Assembly (NCBI GenBank): GCA_959596495.1
Contig: CAUFXK010000046.1
Span: 1 to 15,589 of the forward strand
Origin: an uncultured Collinsella sp.
GTDB lineage: Bacteria > Actinomycetota > Coriobacteriia > Coriobacteriales > Coriobacteriaceae
DNA length: 15,589 nt
Direction: 5' to 3'
In this document: in pieces, positions 1-7,957 of the stretch
Layout: every line of letters begins with the position of its first letter
Position numbering within the stretch: position 1 is the first letter of the stretch
Position numbers and translations under genes: made by a program
The notes under the pieces: model-generated
Database searches by the model: none
The model's input: only the letters and a program-made list of their open reading frames with translations
Told to the model about the DNA's origin: nothing

Positions 1-788
1 GCGCGCTTGCACAGCTTGCCCAGCTCGATCATCTCGGCGGTCTCGGTGGCATCGTTGGAGTCGTAGAGGCAGCCCGAGCGGCAGGAGTCGCCGAGCGAAA
101 TCGTCACGTCGTACTCGTGGCAAATCTCGAGCAGCTCGTCAAAGTACTCGTAGAAGGGGTTTTCGTTGCCGGTGACCTCCATCCAGCCAAACAGCAGCGA
201 ACCGCCGCGGCTGACGATGTTCATCAGGCGGCCGGTCTCCTTAAAGGTCTTGGTGACCGACTTGTTGATGCCGCAGTGGATGGTCATAAAGTCCACGCCG
301 TCCTCGGCATGCGCGCGCACGACCTCGAACAGGTCGTCCTTGGTCAGCTTGACCAGCGGCTTTTCCATGTAGCCGATGGCGTCGTACATGGGGACGGTGC
401 CCACCATGAGTGGCGTCTCGTCGATGAGCTGCTGGCGGAACTGGCGCGTCTTGCCCGAGTTGGAGAGGTCCATGATGGCGTCGGCGCCAAAGTCCTCGGC
501 GATCTTGACCTTCTTCCACTCCTCGGCGGCATCGGCCTTGTCTCCCGAGATGCCCAGGTTGACGTTGACCTTGGTGGACAGGCCCTCGCCGACACCAAAG
601 GCGTGCATGCCCTTTTTGATATGCACGATGTTGGCGGGAATGGCGATGCGGCCGTCGGCCACGCGCTCGCGGATGTACTCGGGGTCGCGATGCTCGCGCT
701 CGGCAACCTCCTTCATCTGCGGTGTGATCTGCCCGGCGCGGGCGAAGTCGATTTGCGTGACGAGCTTGGGCTCGGTCTGTGTGCTCAT
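1..788 (-). CDS. thiC: Phosphomethylpyrimidine synthase ThiC (3' end outside window)
   Basis: ThiC is the cytosolic radical-SAM enzyme that converts aminoimidazole ribotide to hydroxymethylpyrimidine phosphate, the pyrimidine branch of thiamine synthesis. Reading leftward from the ATG at 788, the protein begins MSTQTEPKLVTQIDFARAG and stays open for about 262 codons to the window edge. It contains the family motifs TIHCGINKS and SLGDSCRSGC, plus the conserved stretches AIPANIVHIKKGMHAFGVG and SRGGSLLFGWM. The C-terminal CX2CX4C iron-sulfur motif would lie beyond the left edge and cannot be checked. The start is supported by a purine-rich ribosome binding site (AAGGGAG) eight bases upstream and by the TPP riboswitch directly ahead. 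Regulation by thiamine pyrophosphate is therefore expected. Open frames on the opposite strand here are shadows of this gene. Confidence 0.96.
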   Translation of the reverse strand, partial: MSTQTEPKLVTQIDFARAGQITPQMKEVAEREHRDPEYIRERVADGRIAIPANIVHIKKGMHAFGVGEGLSTKVNVNLGISGDKADAAEEWKKVKIAEDFGADAIMDLSNSGKTRQFRQQLIDETPLMVGTVPMYDAIGYMEKPLVKLTKDDLFEVVRAHAEDGVDFMTIHCGINKSVTKTFKETGRLMNIVSRGGSLLFGWMEVTGNENPFYEYFDELLEICHEYDVTISLGDSCRSGCLYDSNDATETAEMIELGKLCKR

Positions 789-797
789 TGGCACGGC

Positions 798-888
798 TCC
801 CTTCGTTGGCATTACCCATATCAGGTTTGCGGGTCAGGGCAGGCGCGCCCAATCTCAGCCTGCCGTCTTGTCCTGCAAGCTCCCCGTT
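798..888 (-). promoter_or_regulatory. TPP (thi-box) riboswitch controlling thiC
   Basis: On the minus strand the spacer carries the THI-element hallmarks in order: GGGGAGC, GGCTGAGATT (the CUGAGA pyrimidine-sensor loop), and ACCTGATATGGGTAATGCC followed by AACGAAGGGAG. A short closing helix can form between ACGG at the 5' end and CCGT just after AAGGGAG. The AAGGGAG at the 3' end of the aptamer is also the thiC ribosome binding site, so ligand binding probably hides the site and blocks translation initiation. No separate terminator hairpin with a U tract lies between aptamer and ATG, which also favours translational control. Confidence 0.95.
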
Positions 889-902
889 ATGTCATGGGCT
901 CA

Positions 903-933
903 AGTATAGCCTGAATGGGTACGATTGGGCCAA
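903..933 (-). promoter_or_regulatory. Candidate thiC promoter
   Basis: The minus strand reads TATACT (903-908), a good -10 hexamer, about 15 bases before the first riboswitch base. A possible -35 TTGGCC (928-933) is 19 bases away, longer than ideal. Position relative to the aptamer is right; the -35 call is weak. Confidence 0.4.
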
Positions 934-958
934 CGAGCGTGCCTGTGGGGAGGCGAAC

Positions 959-1474
959 ATGGAAGACAAGCATCTATATCGAGAGACGCAATGGGATGTA
1001 TCGGCCGAGGAAAGCCGTGCGCACCATGGCCTTGTCGCGATTGGCTTTGCGGTGCTTGCCGTGCTGGTGATTGCCTTTTGTATCTGGACGTTTGGTGGTC
1101 GCGGCGGCGCTGCCTGGGAGTTCGAGGCCGACGATGCCCTGCCGATCATGACGGTGAAGGTTACGGGCGGCAATACCGTTGCCGCGCCGGGCGATTATTG
1201 GTACCCGCGCGATGAGTTTGTGCAGTTGCAGCTGAGTGGTGGGTCCATTCCAGGTGAAGAAATCGAACGCGTGACGTTTGACGCGGCGCTCAAAACGCTC
1301 ACGGTGAAGCTCAAAGATCAGGGGGACGTTCCCACGACCATGGACATTGCGCTGACGGAATGGCGCCTGGAGCCCCCGACGGGTGTTGCGGTGTCCGAGG
1401 TGGAGCATGTCAAGATTACCTATCAGGACGGCTCGACAAACGAAGTTGCCAAAGCCGACGGCTTGGCGGAATAG
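959..1474 (+). CDS. Single-pass membrane protein of unknown function
   Basis: A 171-residue protein, not recognised. The ATG at 959 follows a strong ribosome binding site (GGGGAGG, five bases upstream); a longer frame reading through from 779 has no comparable site and overlaps the thiC leader. Residues 1-23 are polar and charged, residues about 24-46 form one hydrophobic helix (VAIGFAVLAVLVIAFCIWTF), followed by a Gly/Arg linker and a polar domain of about 120 residues. No lipobox or typical signal-peptidase site is evident, so an N-in anchored protein with an extracytoplasmic C-terminal domain is likely. That domain has alternating polar and hydrophobic stretches (MTVKVTGG, VTFDAALKTLTVKLKD, HVKITYQDGS) suggesting a beta-rich fold. 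It is divergent from thiC and convergent with yaaA. No partner or function can be proposed. Confidence 0.8.
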   Translation: MEDKHLYRETQWDVSAEESRAHHGLVAIGFAVLAVLVIAFCIWTFGGRGGAAWEFEADDALPIMTVKVTGGNTVAAPGDYWYPRDEFVQLQLSGGSIPGEEIERVTFDAALKTLTVKLKDQGDVPTTMDIALTEWRLEPPTGVAVSEVEHVKITYQDGSTNEVAKADGLAE

Positions 1475-1514
1475 ACGCCGTGCCTAGGCAGCACATTCAA
1501 AAGTAGCGGTGGTC

Positions 1515-2324
1515 CTACAAGGTCTGTTCGTTCAGGAAGACCAAAGTGTTCTTATTTGAAAGCTCGGGAAAGTGACGATAACCAACGTCAAACGCGGTGA
1601 GCTCGCTTACATCCTCGAGCTTGTTTTCTGCCATCCAGCGCACCATGGAACCACGTGCCTTTTTGCTGGCGGTCGAGCGCTGGATGGGCTTGCCGTTGCG
1701 GATGCCTTCGCCAAAGAGGCACGTGACGACCGTGGCGTTGCCCGCGAGATGGGGCAGAACGGCTTTGGCGTACTCTACGCTGGCGAGGTTGACGATCGTG
1801 GTGTTTGAGCCTGCCGGGGCGATAGCCCGTGCGAGCTTGTCGCTCCAAAACGCGTAGAGGTCTGGGGCATCGTCAACGGCGAGCTTCGCGCCCATTTCCA
1901 GCCGATACGGTTCGACGGCATGAAAGGGGCGAACGCACCCGTAGAGGCCAGAGAGGATCCACAGGTGGCTTTGCAGCCATGCGAGCTGCGCGGAATCCAT
2001 CACCTCGGGCGCCATGCTCTGGTATTGAATGCCGTGGTAGGACATGACGGCAGGGGAGAGGTGACAGGCGAGTGCGGGATTGTCGAGATCGCCGTTTTTC
2101 AGGATGGGCCCGAACTCATGCAGGGTGTTGAGGCAAGGCCCCAGCAGTTTGTCACTCACGTTCCATAGCGCCTGCAGGCTGTCGCTGCCTTCATTCCGCT
2201 CGATATCTAGCAGTGCGCGGTGGAGGCGAGCCGTCTCGTGCGCAAAAGGTGGGATGCCCAGGACTTCAAAAGCATCTTGGGCCGCGCGCATCTGCTTGGC
2301 GGGCGAAATGATGACCTGCAGCAT
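1515..2324 (-). CDS. yaaA: YaaA family protein (DUF328, peroxide stress response)
   Basis: A 269-residue protein starting MLQVIISPAKQM and ending LVFLNEQTL, matching the YaaA/UPF0246 family in length and in its landmarks: the N-terminal ISPAK motif, SGLYGCVRPFHAVEPYRLEMG in the middle (given here as key region near residue 150), NLASVEYAKAV, and the C-terminal ELTAFDVGYRH. E. coli YaaA lowers intracellular free iron during hydrogen peroxide stress and has a DNA-binding fold; the same role here is inferred from family membership only. The ATG at 2324 is chosen because GAGGAGA lies just upstream and because the family begins at this Met; an upstream in-frame extension runs back into the terminator of the preceding gene. 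The gene lies downstream of an M18 aminopeptidase on the same strand. Confidence 0.92.
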   Translation of the reverse strand: MLQVIISPAKQMRAAQDAFEVLGIPPFAHETARLHRALLDIERNEGSDSLQALWNVSDKLLGPCLNTLHEFGPILKNGDLDNPALACHLSPAVMSYHGIQYQSMAPEVMDSAQLAWLQSHLWILSGLYGCVRPFHAVEPYRLEMGAKLAVDDAPDLYAFWSDKLARAIAPAGSNTTIVNLASVEYAKAVLPHLAGNATVVTCLFGEGIRNGKPIQRSTASKKARGSMVRWMAENKLEDVSELTAFDVGYRHFPELSNKNTLVFLNEQTL

Positions 2325-2340
2325 TGACTCTCCTCTGCCA

Positions 2341-2415
2341 AAAAAGAAGTTGCGGTGGAATACGGTCTGTTTTGGCCGTTTAGGGGCCAGTTTAGTCCGT
2401 ATTTCACCGCAACTG
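2341..2415 (-). terminator. Long-stem terminator between M18 aminopeptidase gene and yaaA
   Basis: Arms 2349-2366 and 2398-2415 are 18-base inverted repeats that pair fully with one G-U. Inside the loop a second small hairpin forms (TGGCC 2374-2378 with GGCCA 2386-2390). Read on the minus strand the stem is followed by TTCTTTTTT (2341-2348), so it should stop transcription leaving the aminopeptidase gene. It ends only 17 bases before the yaaA start codon. Confidence 0.8.
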
Positions 2416-2427
2416 ATGAAGGGTTGG

Positions 2428-3825
2428 TTAGGCGCGCTCGAGGAAGGCCTTGTAGCCGCGGTAGGCCTCGTAGATGTCGGCCTTGTTAGCGACCTCCCAC
2501 AGGGCGTGCATGGACAGGACGGCAACGCCAGAGTCGATGACGTTCATGCCGTACTTGGCCATGATGTAGGCAATGGTGCCGCCGCCGCCCGCGTTGACGC
2601 GACCGAGCTCGCAGGTCTGGAAGTCCACGCCGGCCTCGTCCATGATGTCGCGGATGAGGGCCACATACTCGGCATCGGCGTCGTTGGAGCCACCCTTGCC
2701 GCGGCTGCCCGTGTACTTGTTAAAGCACAGGCCACGACCCATAAAGGCTGCGTTCTTGGTTTCGAACTTGCCGGCGTAGCCCGGGTCGAAGCCGGCGGAC
2801 ACGTCAGAGGAGAGCATGCGGCTGTGGGCGAGTGCACGGCGCAGGGTCAGCGGGCTATCCTCGCCGGCGAGCGTCATGATCTCGGCGACGGTGTTCTCGA
2901 AGAAGCGGCTCGTCATGCCGGTGGCACCCACGGAACCGATCTCCTCCTTGTCGACGATGAGTGTGATGCTCGTGCGCTCCACGTTGGCGACGTCGATCTG
3001 GGCGAGCATGGAGGGATAGGCGCAGACACGGTCGTCGTGGCCATAGCCCAGAATCATGGAGCGGTCGAGGCCCATGTCGCGGGCCGGGCCGGCGGGCACG
3101 ACCTCGATCTCGGCGGAGAGGAAGTCCTCCTCCTCGACGTCGTACTGCTCCTTGAGGATATCCAGGAACATCTGCTTGACGGGCTCCTTGGGAGCGTCCT
3201 TGTCGTCCTCGTCAAACTTGACGGGGCGGCCGCCCACGATCACGTCGAGGATCTCGGCGTCGACGGCGTCCTTGGCGGGCTTGGCCATCTGCTCGCTCGA
3301 GAGGTGGATCAGCAGGTCGGAGATGGTAAAGACCGGGTCGTCGGCCTTGTCACCGATGTTGATGTCGACGGTGGTGCCGTCCTTTTTGCAGATGACGCCC
3401 ACGAGTGCGAGCGGGGAGGCCACCCAGTGGTAGCTCTTGACGCCGCCATAGTAGTGCGTGTCGAGATAAGCCATGTCGCCGGCCTCGAAGGCGGGGTTCT
3501 GCTTGAGGTCCAGGCGCGGCGAGTCCACGTGGGCGCCCAGGATGTTAAAGCCCTGCTCGAGCGGGGCGGTGCCCAGGTTGACGAGCATGAGGTCCTTGCC
3601 GTGATTGGCGGCGTACACCTTGTCGCCGGCCTTGAGCGCGCGGCCCTCGGCGATCGCGGTCTCCAGATTGACGTAGCCCGCCTCCTCGGCCATCTTGATA
3701 CCGGTCTTGACGCACAGGCGCTCGGTCTTGTTCTCACTCAAAAACTGCTTATAGCCGCGGCAAAGCTCCTCGAGCTCCTCGATCTGCTGTGGCGTGTACT
3801 TTTTCCATGCGCAGGGACGCTCCAT
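2428..3825 (-). CDS. M18 family aminopeptidase (aspartyl aminopeptidase type)
   Basis: A 465-residue cytosolic dinuclear zinc aminopeptidase that removes N-terminal, often acidic, residues from peptides. Family landmarks appear in order: GAHVDSPRLDLKQNP (metal-binding His and Asp), YYGGVKSYHWVASPL, VDKEEIGSVGATGM (Asp and catalytic Glu pair), LSSDVSAGFDPGY, and SMHALWEVANKAD near the C-terminus (final metal-binding His). Length fits the bacterial M18 group. The ATG at 3825 has GGAG eight bases upstream; the frame stays open a further 133 codons upstream but runs across the divergent polA promoter region and into polA, so that extension is rejected. It is divergent from polA and is followed on the same strand by a terminator and yaaA. 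Substrate preference cannot be read from the sequence. Confidence 0.93.
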   Translation of the reverse strand: MERPCAWKKYTPQQIEELEELCRGYKQFLSENKTERLCVKTGIKMAEEAGYVNLETAIAEGRALKAGDKVYAANHGKDLMLVNLGTAPLEQGFNILGAHVDSPRLDLKQNPAFEAGDMAYLDTHYYGGVKSYHWVASPLALVGVICKKDGTTVDINIGDKADDPVFTISDLLIHLSSEQMAKPAKDAVDAEILDVIVGGRPVKFDEDDKDAPKEPVKQMFLDILKEQYDVEEEDFLSAEIEVVPAGPARDMGLDRSMILGYGHDDRVCAYPSMLAQIDVANVERTSITLIVDKEEIGSVGATGMTSRFFENTVAEIMTLAGEDSPLTLRRALAHSRMLSSDVSAGFDPGYAGKFETKNAAFMGRGLCFNKYTGSRGKGGSNDADAEYVALIRDIMDEAGVDFQTCELGRVNAGGGGTIAYIMAKYGMNVIDSGVAVLSMHALWEVANKADIYEAYRGYKAFLERA

Positions 3826-3941
3826 GACGCAGGCTCCTTTCGGATCGATCTTGCTGGTTGATGTACCGTGAGCCATCGTATCACGCACGGGCCCGCGGCG
3901 GCAGAGAAGCCTGATGTGCGGTGGCCGTGGGGCGGGGAGCG

Positions 3942-3951
3942 TGTAAACTGG
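3942..3951 (+). promoter_or_regulatory. Candidate polA -10 region
   Basis: TGTAAACTGG contains a plausible -10 hexamer TAAACT (3944-3949) about 43 bases before the polA start codon. No convincing -35 is seen upstream in the GC-rich stretch. The same string, with one extra A, occurs upstream of argH at 10061-10071. Confidence 0.3.
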
Positions 3952-3991
3952 TGTGAGCAAACCGTGCCCAGCCCAAAGCGAGGTATTCAAT

Positions 3992-6742
3992 ATGTCTGAC
4001 AAGCGCCGTACCTTTGCCGTTATCGACGGCAACTCGCTCATGCACCGCGCCTTCCACGCCGTGCCGCCCACCATGAACGCGCCGGACGGTCGTCCCACCA
4101 ACGCAATCTTTGGCTTTTTGAATATGTTCCTCAAGATGATTGACGCCTTTAATCCCGACGGCGTTGTTGTGGCGTTTGACAAGGGCAAGCCGCGCGTGCG
4201 CATGGAGATGCTGCCGCAGTACAAGGCTCAGCGCCCGCCCATGGACCCCGATCTGCACGCACAGTTTCCCATGATTAAGGAGCTGCTCGCCGCACTCAAC
4301 GTGCCGATTTTGCAGTCCGAGGGCTGGGAAGGCGATGACATCTTGGGCACTATGGCGCGCCTGGGCGAGCAGGCCGGCTGTGATATGTTGCTGGTGACCG
4401 GTGATCGCGATATGTATCAGCTCGTGACCGAGCACGTTAACGTGGTCTCGACCCGCAAGGGCCTGTCCGACGTGGCGATCATGACGCCCGAGAGCGTGGA
4501 CGATCTGTATCACGGCATCACGCCGGCGCTCGTGCCCGATTTTTATGGTCTGAAGGGCGACACGTCCGACAACATCCCCGGCGTGCCGGGCATCGGCCCC
4601 AAAAAGGCGAGCGCGCTCATTGCGCAGTACGGTAGCCTGGACGAGGTCATCGCACACGCCGACGAGGTCAAGGGCAAGATGGGAGAAAACCTGCGCGCGC
4701 ACATCGATGATGCGCTGCTGAGCCGCAAGGTCGCAACCATCCGCACCGATGCACCCGTTGAGCTCGATTTTGAGGCGACGTCCTTCCCGGCGTTTTCCGC
4801 CGATGAGGTTTCCGCGGCACTGGGCACGCTCGGCATCACCGCCATGCAGAACCGTTTCTTGGCGCTGATCGGCGGCGAGGGTGGCGCTGCTGCCACTGTC
4901 AGCACGTTTGAGATGCCCGCCGTTTTGCGCGCAGCCGCCGGCGATACTGACGCGCTTGGTGCCGTTGCAGATGAGGTCTCCCGCGCGATTGATGCCGGCG
5001 AGTGGGTCGCCGCCGTGGTGGACGATGACAAGGAAGAGGGCGCGCTCTTTGGGCTGACGCGCACGCTGTGGTTGGCGACGTCCAAGGGCCTGTTTGCGCT
5101 CGAGGAGGGCGACAGCGGTGCGGCGGCTGAGGTTGAGGGCTTCAACTTCGCCCACGGCGTGATTGCCGGCGTGCTCGCGCGTCTGTTTATGGAAGGCCGT
5201 GTGGCGAGCCCGGATACGAAGGCGCTGCTGCATGAGCTTTCGCCCGTCGACTCTTCTGAGCCCGAGCTCATGGACCCGCTGTCCGCTGATTCCACGCGTA
5301 TCTTCGATACCGTGGTCGCTGCCTATCTGCTGGATTCCGATCGCTCCGAGTTCGATGAGGCGTATCTGGCCGATACCTATCTGCAGATGGCGCTGCCTGC
5401 GGCGCGCGGCGCAGAGGGTGCCGGCGAGGACGCTCCTGCGCCTGCCGCCCGTACTGCGGCCTTGACGCTGGCGCTCGTGGCACCGTTGCGCGAGTGCATG
5501 GCCCGTGAGAATGCCGCCAACGTGTTCGATGGCATCGAGATGCCGCTCGTGCCGGTGCTTGCCAAGATGGAGCGCGCGGGCATGCTCGTGGACCCCGACC
5601 GCCTGCACAGTCTGTCCGAGGGCCTGGCGACCCAGATTTCCGAGGTTGAGCGCAGCATTCGCGACCTGGCCGGCGACGAGACCTTTAACATCGGCAGCCC
5701 CATGCAGCTCTCGCACGTGCTGTTTGATGTTATGGGGCTTCCGACCAAGGGCCTCAAAAAGACCAAGCGCGGCTACTATTCGACCAACGCCAAGGTGTTG
5801 AGCGACCTTGCCCGCGACCACGAGATCGTGCGCCTGATTTTGGACTGGCGCGAGAAGTCCAAGATTAAGTCGACCTATCTGGACACGCTGGGCCCGCTGC
5901 GCCGTGGTGACGGTCGCGTGCACACCACGTACAACCAGACCATCACCGCAACGGGGCGTCTGTCCTCGAGCGATCCCAACCTGCAGAACATCCCGACGCG
6001 CTCGGAGCTGGGGCGTACCGTCAAGACGGCGTTCTCGACGGGCGAGGGCAGCGTCTTTTTGGCGGTGGACTACTCGCAGATCGAGCTGCGCCTGCTCGCG
6101 CATCTTTCGGGTGATGAACATCTGGTACGTGCCTTCAACGAGGGCGAGGACTTCCATGCCGAGACGGCCGCGCGCGTATTTGGCGTGCCGGTGTCCGAGG
6201 TGACGCCCGACCTGCGCAGCCGCGCCAAGGCCGTGAACTTTGGCATTGTGTACGGCCAGCAGGCCTATGGCCTGTCGCAGTCGCTGCACATCTCGATGGC
6301 CGAGGCGCGTGACATGATCGATCGCTACTACGAGGCCTACCCGGGCGTGCGCACGTTCCTCGACAATGTGGTGGCGCGAGCCAAGCAGACGGGCTATGCC
6401 GAGACCATGTATGGCCGCAGACGCCATATTCCCGAGCTCAAGGCCAAAAACCCACAGCTCCGCGGCTTTGGTGAGCGCACGGCCATGAACCACCCCATGC
6501 AGGGCACCGCCGCCGACATCATCAAGATCGCCATGGCCCGCGTAAGCCGCCGCCTGGAAGAAGAGGGCTTTGCCGCCCACATGATCTTACAGGTGCACGA
6601 CGAACTGGACTTTGAGTGCCCCGTCAACGAAGTCGAGCGCCTTACCGCCATGGTCCGCGACGTCATGGAGCACGTCGTAGACCTACGCGTACCCCTCATC
6701 GCCGAAGCCAGCACCGGCATAACCTGGGCCGACGCGAAATAG
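3992..6742 (+). CDS. polA: DNA polymerase I
   Basis: A 916-residue DNA polymerase I, acting in Okazaki-fragment processing and repair. N-terminal 5' nuclease domain (about residues 1-290): VIDGNSLMHRAF, the acidic cluster EGWEGDDILG, VTGDRDMYQL, and GDTSDNIPGVPGIGPKKA with its helix-hairpin-helix. The middle domain (about 300-510) aligns with the 3'-5' exonuclease position but the DxE, NxxxD and YxxxD motifs are not recognisable, so proofreading is probably lost, as in Taq and Bacillus Pol I. The polymerase domain is complete: motif A VDYSQIELR (Asp 693), motif B with Arg 742, Lys 746, Phe 750 and Tyr 754, and motif C QVHDELDFE (His 869, Asp 870). The ATG at 3992 is preferred over an in-frame GTG at 3953 because the family starts here and GCGAGG lies eight bases upstream. 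It is divergent from the M18 aminopeptidase gene. Confidence 0.98.
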   Translation: MSDKRRTFAVIDGNSLMHRAFHAVPPTMNAPDGRPTNAIFGFLNMFLKMIDAFNPDGVVVAFDKGKPRVRMEMLPQYKAQRPPMDPDLHAQFPMIKELLAALNVPILQSEGWEGDDILGTMARLGEQAGCDMLLVTGDRDMYQLVTEHVNVVSTRKGLSDVAIMTPESVDDLYHGITPALVPDFYGLKGDTSDNIPGVPGIGPKKASALIAQYGSLDEVIAHADEVKGKMGENLRAHIDDALLSRKVATIRTDAPVELDFEATSFPAFSADEVSAALGTLGITAMQNRFLALIGGEGGAAATVSTFEMPAVLRAAAGDTDALGAVADEVSRAIDAGEWVAAVVDDDKEEGALFGLTRTLWLATSKGLFALEEGDSGAAAEVEGFNFAHGVIAGVLARLFMEGRVASPDTKALLHELSPVDSSEPELMDPLSADSTRIFDTVVAAYLLDSDRSEFDEAYLADTYLQMALPAARGAEGAGEDAPAPAARTAALTLALVAPLRECMARENAANVFDGIEMPLVPVLAKMERAGMLVDPDRLHSLSEGLATQISEVERSIRDLAGDETFNIGSPMQLSHVLFDVMGLPTKGLKKTKRGYYSTNAKVLSDLARDHEIVRLILDWREKSKIKSTYLDTLGPLRRGDGRVHTTYNQTITATGRLSSSDPNLQNIPTRSELGRTVKTAFSTGEGSVFLAVDYSQIELRLLAHLSGDEHLVRAFNEGEDFHAETAARVFGVPVSEVTPDLRSRAKAVNFGIVYGQQAYGLSQSLHISMAEARDMIDRYYEAYPGVRTFLDNVVARAKQTGYAETMYGRRRHIPELKAKNPQLRGFGERTAMNHPMQGTAADIIKIAMARVSRRLEEEGFAAHMILQVHDELDFECPVNEVERLTAMVRDVMEHVVDLRVPLIAEASTGITWADAK

Positions 6743-6777
6743 GAAAGCAACCACAGTTCCAAAGTAACCGAAAACAG

Positions 6778-6818
6778 AAGGACGCCCCTCATCAACAAGG
6801 AGCGTCCTTCGTTCAATT
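6778..6818 (+). terminator. Probable polA terminator
   Basis: AAGGACGC (6778-6785) pairs with GCGTCCTT (6802-6809), with further pairing of CCT and AGG inside. It sits 35 bases after the polA stop and is followed by a moderately T-rich stretch (TTCGTTCAATT). Confidence 0.6.
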
Positions 6819-6878
6819 AAATTCAGCCAAAGTATCTAGGCGCCAAGACGCCATCCAGGCGGCAAGCAAGTCACCGCA

Positions 6879-7008
6879 GGACCTGGCCGGGCGAGGCCGG
6901 TAAGTTTTTCGTAGATTCCGCACGAGCCGGAAAGCACTAAATGTGCTTTCCGAGCGAGCCCAGGACCTGACCGAACGAAAAACTTACCCGCCTCGCCCGG
7001 CCAGGTCC
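6879..7008. repeat. Large inverted repeat between convergent polA and HAD genes
   Basis: Arms 6879-6912 and 6975-7008 are 34-base inverted repeats with a single mismatch (GGACCTGGCCGGGCGAGG then TAAGTTTTTCGT in the left arm). The loop contains a second perfect hairpin, GGAAAGCAC (6929-6937) with GTGCTTTCC (6943-6951). A further nine-base pair of inverted matches flanks it (6847-6855 and 7035-7043), the right copy lying inside the HAD coding sequence. It may serve as a bidirectional terminator, but size and nesting resemble a dispersed repeat element. Confidence 0.85.
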
Positions 7009-7019
7009 GACGAGCAACG

Positions 7020-7847
7020 TTAACGTGCTGCCAAGATGGCGTCGATGAGCGTCAGTACGCCCCCGTCGTTGTTGCTCGGAATACGCCACTTGGCATGCGC
7101 GTTCATGTGCTCCTCGGCATTGTCCACGATAAAGCTGTGTCCGACGCGCTCCAGCATGGGGATGTCGTTGTAGGTATCGCCCACGGCGGCGGCATCGGCG
7201 ATATCAATGCCCAACTGCTCGCACAGATGCGCGACGCCGGCGCCCTTGTCGACACCCAGGTTCATAAAGTCGATCCACTCGCGGCCGGCATTGGTGACAT
7301 AGAGCTGATCCGAGAACGCGGGGTTATAGGTCTCGCGGAACGCGGGCTCGGCATCGTAGGCAGGGAAAAAGATCGAGATCTTATTGGACTCGATATCAAT
7401 GCCCTCAAAGGTGTCGACGTAGTTGATTGTGTTGTAGTAGACGCTGATCTCGTCGTGGTATTGATGGTCGCGGGCGAGAACATAGAACTCGTCGTAGCAA
7501 CACAGGACGGGAACGGCGCGCGGGTCCTCCGAGGCACGAGCGAGCACCTGCTGATACAGCGCCACATCGATGTTGCTCTTATAGATATAGCTGCCGCGAT
7601 AGATGACGCAGGCTCCGTTGTCGGGACAAAAAGCAAGGCGGTTCTTGATGCCCTCGAACATCTCCTCGAGCTTGGGAGCGGGACGTCCGCTGGCGGGGCA
7701 GAATACGATGCCGGCGTCGGCGAGCTTGTCCAGACGCTCATCAAGACCCTGCGGCAACACGCGCTCGTCGGTGAGCAGCGTCTTGTCCATGTCGACGGCG
7801 ATGAGTTTAATGTTTCCGATGTTGGCGTCTGATTCATAAGTCTGCAT
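7020..7847 (-). CDS. Cof-type HAD-IIB family phosphatase
   Basis: A 275-residue haloacid-dehalogenase hydrolase of the Cof/YbiV type, expected to dephosphorylate small cytosolic phosphate esters such as sugar phosphates. HAD motif I is LIAVDMDKTLL (nucleophile Asp 19, Asp 21), motif II is FCPASGRP, the motif III lysine lies near GVDKGAG, and motif IV is AVGDTYNDIPML. About 100 residues between motifs II and III form the C2 cap typical of subclass IIB. The specific substrate cannot be told. The ATG at 7847 is the first in-frame start and gives the usual short N-terminal lead into motif I; only a weak GGAAAA is seen upstream, so translation may be modest. It is convergent with polA and divergent from the argG leader. 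The last codons (DAILAAR) overlap the outer part of a large inverted repeat. Confidence 0.92.
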   Translation of the reverse strand: MQTYESDANIGNIKLIAVDMDKTLLTDERVLPQGLDERLDKLADAGIVFCPASGRPAPKLEEMFEGIKNRLAFCPDNGACVIYRGSYIYKSNIDVALYQQVLARASEDPRAVPVLCCYDEFYVLARDHQYHDEISVYYNTINYVDTFEGIDIESNKISIFFPAYDAEPAFRETYNPAFSDQLYVTNAGREWIDFMNLGVDKGAGVAHLCEQLGIDIADAAAVGDTYNDIPMLERVGHSFIVDNAEEHMNAHAKWRIPSNNDGGVLTLIDAILAAR

Positions 7848-7957
7848 AAATGCGCTTTTCCGTTTCCAGATTGTTCCGGGCGTAATGACCCTCTACTATG
7901 TAATCGAGCGTATTTTCGCAGGAATGGTGCGTATTTGCACTGCAATTCACAAACTAA
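7848..7957. other. Spacer upstream of the HAD gene
   Basis: AT-richer than the surroundings and expected to contain the promoter of the minus-strand HAD gene, but no convincing -35/-10 pair was found on that strand. The rest of the 553-base gap before argG is annotated separately (operator-like palindrome, promoter, leader ORF, attenuator). Confidence 0.5.

Noticed and set aside
117..914. A 265-codon plus-strand frame with plausible composition opposite thiC.
   Set aside because: It is antisense to thiC, whose motifs are unambiguous, and it crosses the riboswitch.
1481..1490. The palindrome TGCCTAGGCA between the convergent unknown gene and yaaA.
   Set aside because: Ten bases without a loop or T tract; too short to call a terminator or operator.
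2080..3861. A 593-codon plus-strand frame opposite the M18 aminopeptidase gene.
   Set aside because: It is a GC-rich antisense shadow; the minus strand carries all M18 motifs. It also crosses the yaaA start and the terminator.
3881..6580. An 899-codon minus-strand frame covering polA.
   Set aside because: Antisense shadow of polA caused by high GC content; no start signal and low-complexity His/Arg/Gly-rich product.
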